DNA from: Streptomyces justiciae
Lineage (GTDB): Bacteria; Actinomycetota; Actinomycetes; Streptomycetales; Streptomycetaceae
Length of the DNA: 64,000 bases
Assembly (NCBI RefSeq): GCF_015163075.1
Contig: NZ_JADDXU010000010.1
Location: 62,001 to 126,000, forward strand
Direction of reading: 5' to 3'
This document shows, piece by piece, positions 17,035-25,715 of the stretch (positions are counted from its first letter, which is position 1; every line of letters starts with the position of its first letter). Position numbers and translations under genes: made by a program. The notes under the pieces were generated by a model. It saw only the letters and a program-made list of their open reading frames with translations. It made no database searches and was not told where the DNA came from.

Positions 17035-17643
17035 ATGAACACCGCCCGTGACCTCGCGATCGTCGCCCTGGAGGCGAGCCCCGGCAGATCCGTGGAACAG
17101 GGCGACCTGTCCCTGGCGCTCGCGGCGTCCGAGCTGCTCGACCTCGTCGAGGCGGGCGCGCTCGGGCTCGACGGCGACCGTGTCGTGCCCGGCGCGCAGT
17201 CGGCGCCGGTCGACCCCCTGCTGACGGAGGCCGCCGCCACCGCCGTACGACAGGAGCCGTACGAGTCGGTGGAGGACTGGTTGTGGCGCCGGGGCCGCGG
17301 GCTGTCCTCGGCGTACGACTCCGTTCTGGAGAAGGAGGGGCTGACGGCCCGCCCGCGGGGGCTGCGGATCGCGCGGCGGGCCGGACACGCCGAGCTGGTG
17401 GAGTCGCCGGAGCGGCGGCGCGCCGAGGAACGCCGCGCCTCGGGCGAGCCGGTGTTCGCCGCCCTGGTCGCCGCCGCCGGCGTCCAGGACGAACCGGCCG
17501 GTGACCCGGCGGACCTCGCCGACGACACCGTCACGACCGTGCTGGCGGCCGTCGGGGACGCGGTGATGGAGCTGGAGGCGGTGCGGCAGCGGCGGGCGAT
17601 CGAGAACGCCGCGTTCGACAACATCTGGCGGGGCGGGGTGTGA
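17035..17643 (+). CDS. GPP34 (GOLPH3/VPS74-like) family protein
   Basis: 202 residues, mostly helical, starting MNTARDLAIVALEASPGRS with an early LSLALAASELLDL helix. This matches the bacterial GPP34 domain, related to eukaryotic Golgi phosphoprotein 3, a PI4P-binding membrane adaptor. In actinobacteria the function is unknown; many genomes carry several copies. The ATG at 17035 follows CTGGAG. It is divergent from tdh and convergent with the conservon-linked GAF gene, 40 bp apart. Confidence 0.82.
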   Translation: MNTARDLAIVALEASPGRSVEQGDLSLALAASELLDLVEAGALGLDGDRVVPGAQSAPVDPLLTEAAATAVRQEPYESVEDWLWRRGRGLSSAYDSVLEKEGLTARPRGLRIARRAGHAELVESPERRRAEERRASGEPVFAALVAAAGVQDEPAGDPADLADDTVTTVLAAVGDAVMELEAVRQRRAIENAAFDNIWRGGV

Positions 17644-17683
17644 GGGGCGACGGGGCGTCAGGGCGTACGAAGTCAGCACAAGT

Positions 17684-18262
17684 TCACAGGGGCAGACCGT
17701 CCGCCTCCATCTGTTCCACGCGCGCGACGAGTTCCGCCGCCGCCGACTTGATGGTCTCCAGACCGCCCTTCCCCCAGGGCCGGGGCTCCACATCGGCGAC
17801 GCACACCGTGCCGAGGACCATGCCGCCCCGGTCGATGAGGGGTGCGCCCAGATAGGAGCGGATGCCGAACTCGTCGACGACGGGATTGCCGGCGAACCGC
17901 GGATAGTCGCTGACGTCCTCCAGGACCAACGCCTTGCGCCGCACCACCACATGCGGGCAGAAGCCGTGGTCGCGCGCCAGCCGGCGGCCGAGCTCCGGCT
18001 TGGTCTCGTCCGCGTCGACGAGGACCGGCCGGACGGCGGGGACGTGCAGCCCGGCGAAGAACTGCCCGTACTCGCCGATGAAGTTGACCATGGCGTACGG
18101 CGCCCCGGTCACCTCGGCGAGCCGGTCGGCGAACGCGTCGAGCGCGGGCTCCGGGCGCTCCCCCAGGCCCAGCCCGTGCAGTCGGCGGGCCCGGGCGGGG
18201 GCCTCCTTGTCCTCGGGGGTGAGCAGCAGACGACCGGCGGGACGCACCGGGTCGTAGCTCAT
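17684..18262 (-). CDS. GAF-domain protein of the conservon
   Basis: 192 residues. After a 35-residue lead, a GAF domain spans about 45-185, with TGAPYAMVNFIGEYGQFFAGLHVP and GAPLIDRGGMVLGTVCVAD. No output domain is fused. It lies 75 bp after cvnD on the same strand and is likely its last gene. The GAF domain could sense a ligand or redox state and feed the CvnA-D signalling complex. Confidence 0.85.
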   Translation of the reverse strand: MSYDPVRPAGRLLLTPEDKEAPARARRLHGLGLGERPEPALDAFADRLAEVTGAPYAMVNFIGEYGQFFAGLHVPAVRPVLVDADETKPELGRRLARDHGFCPHVVVRRKALVLEDVSDYPRFAGNPVVDEFGIRSYLGAPLIDRGGMVLGTVCVADVEPRPWGKGGLETIKSAAAELVARVEQMEADGLPL

Positions 18263-18337
18263 CGGCGGGTTCCGTCGCGGTGGGCGAAGGTCATATGCGG
18301 CTCCGTGGAGTTGTGGGCGACAAGGGGTGTGGGGCGA

Positions 18338-18937
18338 TCACATGTGGGCGCCGTGGCTCGGCGCGGGCGCCGGGGCGTGGGCGATGAGGTGGCGTACGAG
18401 GGTGAGCAGGGTCTGGACTCCTGAGCTGGAGATCCGGGCGTCGCAGCGGACGACGGGGATCTCCGGGGCGAGGTCGATGGCGGCGCGGACCTCCTCGGGG
18501 TCGTAGCGGTACGAGCCGTCGAACTCGTTGATCGCGACGATGAATCCGAGGCCGCGCTGTTCGAAGAAGTCGACGGCCGCGAAGCAGTCCTCCAGGCGCC
18601 GGGTGTCGGCGAGGATGACCGCGCCGAGCGCGCCCTCCGAGAGCTCGTCCCACATGAACCAGAACCGCTCCTGCCCGGGCGTGCCGAACAGGTACAGCAC
18701 ATGTTCCGGGTCGAGGGTGATCCGGCCGAAGTCCATGGCGACGGTCGTCTCGACCTTGTTCTCGATGCCGTCGAGGTTGTCGGTCGCGGCGCTGACCGTG
18801 GTGAGCAGTTCCTCCGTGCTGAGCGGGGCGATCTCACTGACCGCGCCCACGAAGGTCGTCTTGCCTACTCCGAAGCCTCCGGCCACCAGGATCTTGAGTG
18901 CGGTGGGGAAGGGATCAGAGCTGTCGTCGTAGTCCAT
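18338..18937 (-). CDS. cvnD: Conservon small GTPase CvnD
   Basis: 199 residues. GGFGVGKTT at 20-28 is the P-loop and LFGTPGQERF the G3 region. The G4 motif reads NEFD rather than NKxD, common in this MglA/Ras-like family. CvnD proteins act with a CvnA kinase-like membrane protein as a prokaryotic G-protein-coupled module. The start overlaps cvnC by 23 bp. The conservon number cannot be assigned from sequence alone. Confidence 0.93.
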   Translation of the reverse strand: MDYDDSSDPFPTALKILVAGGFGVGKTTFVGAVSEIAPLSTEELLTTVSAATDNLDGIENKVETTVAMDFGRITLDPEHVLYLFGTPGQERFWFMWDELSEGALGAVILADTRRLEDCFAAVDFFEQRGLGFIVAINEFDGSYRYDPEEVRAAIDLAPEIPVVRCDARISSSGVQTLLTLVRHLIAHAPAPAPSHGAHM

Positions 18938-19286
18938 CGAGCACTGCCTCCAGAAGGGCCCGGTCAGTGGGGTTGTGGTGGAACTCCGGGGGTTTGGTGG
19001 TGAGCGCCCCGCAGTCGACGAGGTCCGACAGCAGCACCTTGGTGACCGCGGCCGGCAGCTTCAGATGTGCGGCGACCTCGGCGACCGAGACCGGCGCGCG
19101 GCACAGGTCGAGCGCCTGCGTGTGCTCGGGGCCGAGGTAGCCGAGAGGGGTGGCGCCGGTGGCCATCACCTGCGACAGGAGGTCGAGCGCGACGGTCGGC
19201 CTGGTACGGCCGTTGCTGACCGTGAAAGGGCGCACCAGGCGTCCGGCCGCGTCGTCGAGCCAGGGCCCGTCGCCGGCCGCCGCCAC
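18915..19286 (-). CDS. cvnC: Conservon DUF742 protein CvnC
   Basis: 123 residues, DUF742 winged-HTH-like fold: WLDDAAGRLVRPFTVSNGRT, then HLKLPAAVTKVLLSDLVDCGAL. CvnC is a standard partner of CvnB and CvnD. GTG at 19286 is preferred because a GAGG lies 8 nt upstream; a TTG at 19292 overlapping the cvnB stop is an alternative. It lies between cvnB and cvnD in the conserved order. Confidence 0.9.
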   Translation of the reverse strand: MAAAGDGPWLDDAAGRLVRPFTVSNGRTRPTVALDLLSQVMATGATPLGYLGPEHTQALDLCRAPVSVAEVAAHLKLPAAVTKVLLSDLVDCGALTTKPPEFHHNPTDRALLEAVLDGLRRQL

Positions 19287-19288
19287 GC

Positions 19289-19732
19289 TCAAGGCCTCAT
19301 CACCGGGGACGCCGGGGACTCGACGGCGTGCTGCCGGGGCGCGGTCACCAGGTAGGGGCGGACACTCTTGACCAGCATGGCCATCTCGTAGCCGAGGACG
19401 GCCGCGTCGGCCTCACGCCCGGCGAGCACGGCGAGACAGGTACCGGAGCCCGCGGTGGTCACGAACAGCAGGGTGGAGTCGAGCTCCACGACCACCTGAC
19501 GGACGTCTCCGCCGTCCCCGAAGCGGACGCCGGCACTGCGGCCGAGCGAGTACAGGCCGGAGGCCAGGGCGGCCATGTGGTCGGCGCTGTCGGTGTCGAG
19601 CCCGTGGACCGACTTCACGAGCCCGTCGCAGGACAGCAGGACCGCGCTGGTGGTGTGCGGTACGCGCTGCACGAGGCCGCTCATCAGCCAGTCGAGATCG
19701 GATACATGGCCGGTCGGCGCTTCGCTCGCCAT
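19289..19732 (-). CDS. cvnB: Conservon roadblock/LC7 protein CvnB
   Basis: 147 residues. The roadblock/LC7 fold spans about 10-105 (LDWLMSGLVQRVPHTTSAVL, then MAALASGLYSLGRSAG). In MglB-type partners this domain acts on the cognate small GTPase, here CvnD. ATG at 19732 follows AAGGAG and gives the normal family length. An ATG at 19828 that overlaps the cvnA stop would add a 32-residue Thr/Pro/Ser-rich tail and would couple translation to cvnA. Confidence 0.9.
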   Translation of the reverse strand: MASEAPTGHVSDLDWLMSGLVQRVPHTTSAVLLSCDGLVKSVHGLDTDSADHMAALASGLYSLGRSAGVRFGDGGDVRQVVVELDSTLLFVTTAGSGTCLAVLAGREADAAVLGYEMAMLVKSVRPYLVTAPRQHAVESPASPVMRP

Positions 19733-19824
19733 GGTGGATCGACTCCTTGAGGTACGAAGGTCTGCGGGAGCGCTGGGGGTGGGCGTGGGGGTGGAGGTGC
19801 GGGCGTGGGCGGTGGCAGGGGTGG

Positions 19825-22419
19825 TCATCCGGCTGATGCGCTCCCGTCGTGCCGGGTGGGGGTGTGGTCGGGGCGGGCGTGGGCCGGGCTGGTGTGGTCG
19901 GGGCTGGTGTGACCGGGGGCCAGGTGACTCGGGCCCGTGGAGGAGGGACCCGTGTCCGTCAGGCCCATGTCCGTCAGGCCCATGTCCGTCAGGCCCATGT
20001 CCGTCAGACCCATGTCCGTCAGACCCATGTCCGTCAGACCCATGTCCGTCAGGCCCGTACGGCTTCGATCGGCGGCGGTGATCGAGTCCGTGTTCATGTG
20101 CAGGGCGCCCGTGCGGTGCGGCGTGTCTGTGTGTGATGCGTCCGTGTGCGGCGCGTCCATGTGGGACGGCTCCATGTGGGAAGGCTCCATGTGGGCCGTG
20201 CCCATGTGTGTTGCCCCCATCGCATACGCGCTGAGGTCCGTGACCCCGGTGGTCTCCGCCTCCATGTGCTGCTGTGCCTCGGCGAGACCGATGCCGCGTT
20301 GGAAGGCCGCCATGAGCCCCGGGTCGTGCCCGGCGAGGTACTCGGCGTCCGGCCGGGGCGCCGCCGGGCCGTCGCGGAGCTGGGGCGCGATGTGCTCCTG
20401 GGCGCGGCGCCGGGGCAGTTGGGGCTTGCCCATGGTGCCGCGGACGGTGCCGGTGCGCGGGGTGGGCGGCATGGCGGCGCTCTGCTCGACGATCCGCCGG
20501 TCGTCGGGCCGGATGCCCGGTACGGCCTCCGCCGGGTTGGGCCGCTCCTGCTGACTGCCGCGCACGGGCAGCGGTACGGCGGGCTCACCCCCGTTCGCCG
20601 CCGCTCCCGAGCTGCGCGGAGCCTCCGGCTGCCGAGCGGACCGTACGACGGGACCGGCGCCGGGAACGACCCGCTGCGGCTCGGTGTCTCCGAGAGCCCC
20701 CGGCCCGGCCCCCTCCGGCGGATACTGCGGCGGCGGCACTGAGCTGCCCGGCGCGCCCGGTACCGGAATGGTCGGCCGTACGTCTCCCGCCGTACCGCGA
20801 GCCGATCGCGGCGCCCCGCCCTGCGCCGGACCCACGCCCGCTCCCCCGCCACCGGGCCCGGCGACTCCCGTTCCGTCCGAGGCCCCGGGTACGACCCCGG
20901 GCGCACCCGGCTCCGCGCCCAACAGCCCCTGCGGTACGACGAGTACGGCCTGGACGCCGCCGTAGATGTTGGTCTGGAGCCGGACGTTGATGCCGTGCCG
21001 CCGGGCGAGCTGCGAGACCACGAACAGTCCGATGCGGCCGTCCGCCAGCAGGCTCCCCACGTTGACCTGGTCGGGGTCGGTGAGCAGGGCGTTCATCTTG
21101 TTCTGCTCGGCGACGGGCATGCCGAGGCCGCGGTCCTCGACCTCGACGGCGAGCCCGGAGGTGACGAGGTTGGCGCGCAGCAGCACTTGGGTGTGCGGGG
21201 CGGAGAACACCGTGGCGTTCTCGACGAGTTCGGCGAGCAGGTGGATGACGTCGGCGACGGCGTGCCCGCGCAGGGTGCCGTCGATGGGCGGCACGAGTTT
21301 GACGCGGGAGTACTGCTCGACCTCGGCGATGGCCGAGCGCAGCACCTCGGTCATGGAGACGGGGTGGCTCCACTGCCGGCGCGAGACGGCGCCGCCGAGC
21401 ACGGCGAGGTTCTCGGCGTGGCGGCGGATGCGGGTGGCGAGGTGGTCGACGTGGAAGAGGCCCTTGAGGAGGTCGGGGTCCTCGATCTCGTTCTCCAGCT
21501 CGTCGAGGATCGAGATCTCCCGGTGCACCAGCGACTGCAGGCGCCGGGCGAGGTTGAGGAAGACCTCCAGCTTCTGCTCGCTGCCCGCCTGGCTGGACAG
21601 TTGGGCGGCCTGGACGACGGCGGTGACGGCGCCGTCGTGGGCGCGGGCCAGGTCGGCGGCGAGCAGGTCGAAGTCGTCGGCGCCGTCCGGCGGGCCGCCG
21701 CGCGGTGTGCGCTGGGGCGGCCCGTCGCCGCGCCGCAACGCCTCGACGAGGGCCCGCAGATCGGCCTCGCCGCGTGCGGTGCTGCGGCGCAGGGCGCCGA
21801 TGCGGTCGTTGACCGACTTGGCGGCGCGGTCGGCGGCGACGGCGGCGATGAGGATGCCGGCGAGTGCCACGGAGACCGCGCCGGCGAGGACGCCCCAGAA
21901 GGTGAGTCCGGGCCGGGCGCCGGTGGAGCGGACGGTGAAGAGGACGGCCGCGGAGGCGGCGAGGGCGACCGCGATGGGCGGCAGCACGGCGAGCCGCAGC
22001 AGCTGGGGCCGTATGTGGGTCTCGGGCAGCGTGGTCGCGGGCCGGGCGGCCGGCCTGCCGTGCCGACCGCCTTCACGGCGGTCTGGGCGTGCCGCCGGTG
22101 CGCGGAGCTGAGACATCGGTGTCCTCGTACTGGTCCGGGTACTGGCCCGTCGGGCCTGCTCGCCGGACGGGCTCGCCTGTCCACGGCCGGGCTGGCTCGC
22201 GGCCCCGCGGCCGGGCGGGGTCGGGGCCCCGCGGCCGGGCGGATTCGCGGCCCCGCGGCCGGGCGGGGTCGGGGCCCCGCGGCCGGGCGGATTCGCGGCC
22301 CCGCGGCCGGGCTGGTTCGCGGGCCCACGGCCGGGCTCCCGGGGCCCGGTGCGTGTTCCCGCCGGTTCCCGGGTGCGCTCGCCACGAGTGGCACGCACTC
22401 CGACGCGGTCGTCGGTCAC
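19825..22419 (-). CDS. cvnA: Conservon sensor histidine kinase-like protein CvnA, with repeat-rich ends
   Basis: 864 residues. Two membrane helices (about 143-163 and 173-196) are followed by a HAMP-like/dimerisation region with LVHREISILDELENEIEDPD, then an HATPase domain (about 370-520: ELVENATVFSAPHTQV, DRGLGMP, GLFVVSQLARRHGI). The usual phospho-acceptor His box is not of canonical form, as in other CvnA proteins. The N-terminal 100 residues are GRGAANPP/GRGAPTPP repeats, and residues 520-864 are Pro/Gly-rich ending in MEPSH and LTDMG repeats. The true start could be the Met at residue 101 (22119). It heads the conservon. Confidence 0.9.
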   Translation of the reverse strand: MTDDRVGVRATRGERTREPAGTRTGPREPGRGPANQPGRGAANPPGRGAPTPPGRGAANPPGRGAPTPPGRGAASQPGRGQASPSGEQARRASTRTSTRTPMSQLRAPAARPDRREGGRHGRPAARPATTLPETHIRPQLLRLAVLPPIAVALAASAAVLFTVRSTGARPGLTFWGVLAGAVSVALAGILIAAVAADRAAKSVNDRIGALRRSTARGEADLRALVEALRRGDGPPQRTPRGGPPDGADDFDLLAADLARAHDGAVTAVVQAAQLSSQAGSEQKLEVFLNLARRLQSLVHREISILDELENEIEDPDLLKGLFHVDHLATRIRRHAENLAVLGGAVSRRQWSHPVSMTEVLRSAIAEVEQYSRVKLVPPIDGTLRGHAVADVIHLLAELVENATVFSAPHTQVLLRANLVTSGLAVEVEDRGLGMPVAEQNKMNALLTDPDQVNVGSLLADGRIGLFVVSQLARRHGINVRLQTNIYGGVQAVLVVPQGLLGAEPGAPGVVPGASDGTGVAGPGGGGAGVGPAQGGAPRSARGTAGDVRPTIPVPGAPGSSVPPPQYPPEGAGPGALGDTEPQRVVPGAGPVVRSARQPEAPRSSGAAANGGEPAVPLPVRGSQQERPNPAEAVPGIRPDDRRIVEQSAAMPPTPRTGTVRGTMGKPQLPRRRAQEHIAPQLRDGPAAPRPDAEYLAGHDPGLMAAFQRGIGLAEAQQHMEAETTGVTDLSAYAMGATHMGTAHMEPSHMEPSHMDAPHTDASHTDTPHRTGALHMNTDSITAADRSRTGLTDMGLTDMGLTDMGLTDMGLTDMGLTDMGLTDTGPSSTGPSHLAPGHTSPDHTSPAHARPDHTPTRHDGSASAG
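19954..20058. repeat. Seven 15-bp tandem repeats in the cvnA 3' region
   Basis: GTCCGTCAGGCCCAT is repeated seven times (three copies carry AGACCC for AGGCCC; the last ends CCCGT). In frame on the minus strand it encodes a pentapeptide repeat, LTDMG. The near identity at DNA level indicates recent slippage, so copy number should vary between strains. Confidence 0.92.
22180..22323. repeat. 24-bp repeats in the cvnA 5' region
   Basis: Five to six imperfect 24-bp units encode GRGAANPP/GRGAPTPP (with SQPGRGQA at the edge) before the first membrane helix. They are Gly/Arg/Pro-rich and likely disordered. If translation begins at 22119 this stretch would instead be a 5' untranslated leader. Confidence 0.8.
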
Positions 22420-22868
22420 CGGCTTCCCCCGGCTCCCGGTCGCGGTCGAGCTGGGGGGATCCCCATCGCGTCGACTCCCTCCTCCGGTCTGGTCCTCACG
22501 ACACGGTGTCGGTCGAGAGCGCCGGGATTTCGGCCCTGCGTCGCCCGACGGCCACTCACAGTAGTCGGCAACGCATCATGTGCGGTGGGCAGTTGACAAA
22601 CTCGTACGGAGAGCGTCCCGCTCTGGTATGAGGCTTCGTACGACAGCCCGATAAGCCCGCTGACGGGCCGTGCAGTTCACTTCAGGGATCGATCAACGCT
22701 GGTCAGAGGCGGTCAGAAACGGAGCGCCCGGATCGGCGGCTCACAACGCCCGGCGGCGACCTCCGGCCACGGAAATGCCGCTCGGCAACACCTCCAGGCA
22801 CGGACGAGCACCCCCATGCGCTTCACTCTCCGTAGCGACCTGAGGGTGCCTCAGCCCCGGGCCTCGGT
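22420..22868. other. Gene-free interval between cvnA and the MFS gene
   Basis: 449 bp with no convincing coding frame. It must hold the cvnA promoter, as both flanking genes are on the minus strand, and the 3' end of the MFS transcript. A TTGACA at 22593-22598 on the plus strand has no matching -10 box. I see no strong hairpin or RNA gene. Confidence 0.5.
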
Positions 22869-24125
22869 TCAACGTCCGGTCAGCACTGCCGCTTTGCGGA
22901 TTCCCGGGCTCGCCGTGGCGATCACCGCGACCAGGAGGGTGGGCCCGGACAGAGCGAGGACTGAGCCGCGAGGGCTGGTGGCGTCCAGCAGCGCACCGGC
23001 GAGGAGGGAGCCGAAGGGGATCGCGCCCCAACTCACCAGGAGGACAATGCTCTTGACGCGGGCAAGCATGTCGTCGGGGATGACTTTGTACTGGTAGCCG
23101 ACGACCACCACGTTCCACACCGGACCCACGAACGCCATCGCAGCCACCAACGGCCCCAGTGTCAGCGGCGTCGGCATCGCGGCGATCGGGATCAGCAGGG
23201 CCACCCACAGCCATGTCGCCCCGATCGCCACCGTCCGGGGCGACAGCCGACGCTGGATCCAGGGTGCGGCGAAGGCCCCCGCCAGACCTCCGCAGCCGAA
23301 GAAGCCGAGCACGGCGCCCGTGATGCCGGAGGACGCGCCCAGATCACGAGCCAGCACGATGAGGATCAGTGTGAGCGCCTGGAACATGACGTTGGTCAGG
23401 GCCACGCAGACGACCGTGACACGGATGAAGGGTTCGCGCAGCAGCCATCGCACGCCGGCGCCCACCTCCCGCCACAGAGGTCTGGCCGGTTCCTTCCGCT
23501 CGACCCGCAGGTCGGCCCGAATGAAGGACAGCGTGACCAGAGAGATGACGTAGGACACGGCGTCCGCCAGGAAAGGGAGGGCGTGCGAGACGCCGTAGAG
23601 GAAGCCGCCCAGGGGTGGGCCCGCCAGTCCCGCGGCCCGGGACTTCGCCTCCTGCTGGGCCAGCGCCGGCGTGAGTTGTTCCGAGGTGACGAGTGAGGGC
23701 AGCACCGACTTCTCGGCCACGCTGAAGAAGACGAAACACGTACCGCCCACGAACCCGGCGACCAGCAAGAGGCCGAAGGTCAGCCGGTCCAGGTAGAGCG
23801 CGACGGGGATGCTGCCCAACGCCACGACACGGACGGCCTCGCACCACCACATGACCCGTCTGCGGTCCAGACGGTCCAGCAGCGCCCCGGCGGGCAGATA
23901 GAACAGCAGATACGGAAGGGTCGAGACGAAGCCCGCGACACCCGCCTTGCTCGCCGATCCGGTCATCGACAGGACGAGGAGCGGCACGGCGACCGAGGAC
24001 ATCCGGGTGCCCAGCGTCGAGAGCACCTGGCCGGTCCACAGCAGCAGGAAGTCCCTGTTGCGCCACAAGGACTCCGGTGCCGCCGCCTGATCCCGGCCGA
24101 CTGCCTGGGCCTCCCCTCGCCCCAC
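22869..24125 (-). CDS. MFS transporter (MFS_3 family)
   Basis: 418 residues with about twelve membrane helices. LWRNRDFLLLWTGQVLSTLG is the typical MFS_3 start, and GALLDRLDRRRVMWWCEAVR is motif A. Relatives export macrolides or siderophores. GTG at 24125 follows GGGGGAGG. It is flanked by gene-free stretches on both sides, so it is probably transcribed alone. The substrate is unknown. Confidence 0.87.
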   Translation of the reverse strand: MGRGEAQAVGRDQAAAPESLWRNRDFLLLWTGQVLSTLGTRMSSVAVPLLVLSMTGSASKAGVAGFVSTLPYLLFYLPAGALLDRLDRRRVMWWCEAVRVVALGSIPVALYLDRLTFGLLLVAGFVGGTCFVFFSVAEKSVLPSLVTSEQLTPALAQQEAKSRAAGLAGPPLGGFLYGVSHALPFLADAVSYVISLVTLSFIRADLRVERKEPARPLWREVGAGVRWLLREPFIRVTVVCVALTNVMFQALTLILIVLARDLGASSGITGAVLGFFGCGGLAGAFAAPWIQRRLSPRTVAIGATWLWVALLIPIAAMPTPLTLGPLVAAMAFVGPVWNVVVVGYQYKVIPDDMLARVKSIVLLVSWGAIPFGSLLAGALLDATSPRGSVLALSGPTLLVAVIATASPGIRKAAVLTGR

Positions 24126-24279
24126 GCGACCTCCCCCTTCGTACGGACAGCGAGGCCTCTCCCGTCAGCCGGCCGGCCGGGCGGGACGCCTCGCCGGCCC
24201 GATGGACAGGTAGAACAGGCACCCCATGACCCACCGAACGGCGACGCACGCCGGGGCACGTCCCATCAGCCCGATCGAG

Positions 24280-24405
24280 CAGCGGAGCGCGCCTCGTCAG
24301 CCCGGCGCGACAGCGGCGAGCGCGCCTCGCCAACCTGGCCCGGCAGCGGAGAGCGTGCCTCCCCAGCCCCGCATCGGAGAGCGCGCCTCGTCAGCCCGCC
24401 GGCAC
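24280..24405. repeat. Degenerate 31-33-bp repeats at the 3' end of the MBL-fold gene
   Basis: Four diverged units with the core AGCGCGCCTCGTCAGCCC begin near 24286, 24320, 24353 and 24381. The last contains the stop codon and final codons of the MBL-fold hydrolase gene. The array looks like repeated duplication of the gene's own 3' end, now decaying in the spacer. Confidence 0.65.
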
Positions 24406-25644
24406 CGTCTCCGGCTCCCCGCTCCCCTCACCCTCCGAGCCCGCCGCGTCCTCCTGGGCCCGCGCCGCCCCCTCGGACGTCGTCTTGATCGCGACCTCCG
24501 TGACCAGCTCAGCCGCAGGCCATCCACCGGAGGGCGCCGCCGCGGCCGTACGCCACCACGGCTCCACCGGCACACCCTCGCCCGTCGGCTCGAACGGCTC
24601 ACCCGGACGCGGCAGGGCGATGCGCGTGCCCTGCGCGCGGGCCGCCGCGATCGTGCCCTCCCCCGGCTCCGCCCACGCGTGCGTGGCCAGATTGAAGGTG
24701 GCCCAGTGGATCGGCAGCATGAGGCCGGCCGACGGGCCGCCCTGGAGGTCGAGGTGGGCGCGCATGCCCTCCTCCGGCGTCATGTGGATGTCCGGCCAGA
24801 AGTCGCTGTACGCGCCGATCTGGATCATCGTCGCGTCGAACGGGCCGTGCTCGGCGCCGATCTCCTTGAAGCCGTCGAAGTAGCCGGTGTCGCCGCTGTG
24901 GTAGACCCGGTGGGCCTCCCCCTCGACGACCCAGGACGCCCAGAGCGTGTGCTGGGTGTTGCGCAGGCCGCGGCCGCAGAAGTGGCGGGCCGGAGTGGCG
25001 GTGAGGGTGAGGCCGCCGACCTTGGTCGCCTCGTGCCAGTCCAGCTCGCGCAGCCGGTCGGCGGAGACGCCCCAGTGTTCGAGGTGGGCGCCCACGCCGA
25101 GCGGCACGGCGAACAGGGTGTCCGTGTCGGCCAGCGCCTTGATGGTGGGCATGTCCAGGTGGTCGTAGTGGTCGTGGGAGATGACGACCACGTCGACCGG
25201 TCCGAGCGCGGCCAGCGGCAGCGGCACCGGGTGGAGCCGCTTGGGGCCTGCGAACGGGAACGGGGAGCAGCGCTCGCCCCAGACCGGGTCGAAGAGCACC
25301 CGGTGCCCGTCGATCTCGGCGAGCACGCTGGAGTGGCCCATCCAGGTCAGCCGCAGCCCGGTGACGGGCGGCTTGGCGATGTCGGCGAGGGTGGTGGGAT
25401 GCACCGGAATCGTGCCCTTGGGAGAGCGGCGCGGGCGCTCGTCCTTGTCGAAGAAGACCTTCGCGAACTCCAGGGTCGATCCGGAGGGCCGGATGCGGGC
25501 CTCGCCGCCGGGGTTCTGGAAGACCCCGTCCTTGAAGTGGGGCGATCTGCGGATGCGGGCGAGGCGCTCACCGCTCGGGTCCACACCGAAGGCATCGGGC
25601 TGCAGGCTGTGGAGCCCGGAGCTCAGGGAACCGAAAACGGACAC
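24391..25644 (-). CDS. MBL-fold metal-dependent hydrolase (NAPE-PLD/UlaG-like)
   Basis: 417 residues, metallo-beta-lactamase fold. SHDHYDHLD is the HxHxDH metal motif, ATPARHFCGRG carries the next His, YHSGDTGYFDGF the bridging Asp, and PIHWATFNL the last His. TGLRLTWMGHSSVLAEIDG is the typical first strand of the NAPE-PLD-like branch, whose bacterial substrates (phosphodiesters or lactones) are mostly unknown. The C-terminal 45 residues are Glu/Ala/Gly-rich and overlap a DNA repeat, so the tail is probably not conserved. Confidence 0.88.
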   Translation of the reverse strand: MSVFGSLSSGLHSLQPDAFGVDPSGERLARIRRSPHFKDGVFQNPGGEARIRPSGSTLEFAKVFFDKDERPRRSPKGTIPVHPTTLADIAKPPVTGLRLTWMGHSSVLAEIDGHRVLFDPVWGERCSPFPFAGPKRLHPVPLPLAALGPVDVVVISHDHYDHLDMPTIKALADTDTLFAVPLGVGAHLEHWGVSADRLRELDWHEATKVGGLTLTATPARHFCGRGLRNTQHTLWASWVVEGEAHRVYHSGDTGYFDGFKEIGAEHGPFDATMIQIGAYSDFWPDIHMTPEEGMRAHLDLQGGPSAGLMLPIHWATFNLATHAWAEPGEGTIAAARAQGTRIALPRPGEPFEPTGEGVPVEPWWRTAAAAPSGGWPAAELVTEVAIKTTSEGAARAQEDAAGSEGEGSGEPETVPAG

Positions 25645-25715
25645 GGTACCTCCAGGTGGAGTCGGTGAGGTCTTCCATTATGGTCGGCCTCTCCGACAAA
25701 CCAGGATCACCCTGG

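Noticed and set aside
19954..20058. CRISPR-like array
   Set aside because: The repeats are contiguous 15-bp units without spacers and lie in frame within cvnA.
22420..22868. Promoter from TTGACA at 22593
   Set aside because: No -10-like hexamer at 16-19 bp and no plus-strand gene follows.
24226..25668. 480-codon plus-strand frame over the MBL-fold gene
   Set aside because: Its beginning translates the DNA repeats and the rest mirrors the real minus-strand gene. No family likeness.
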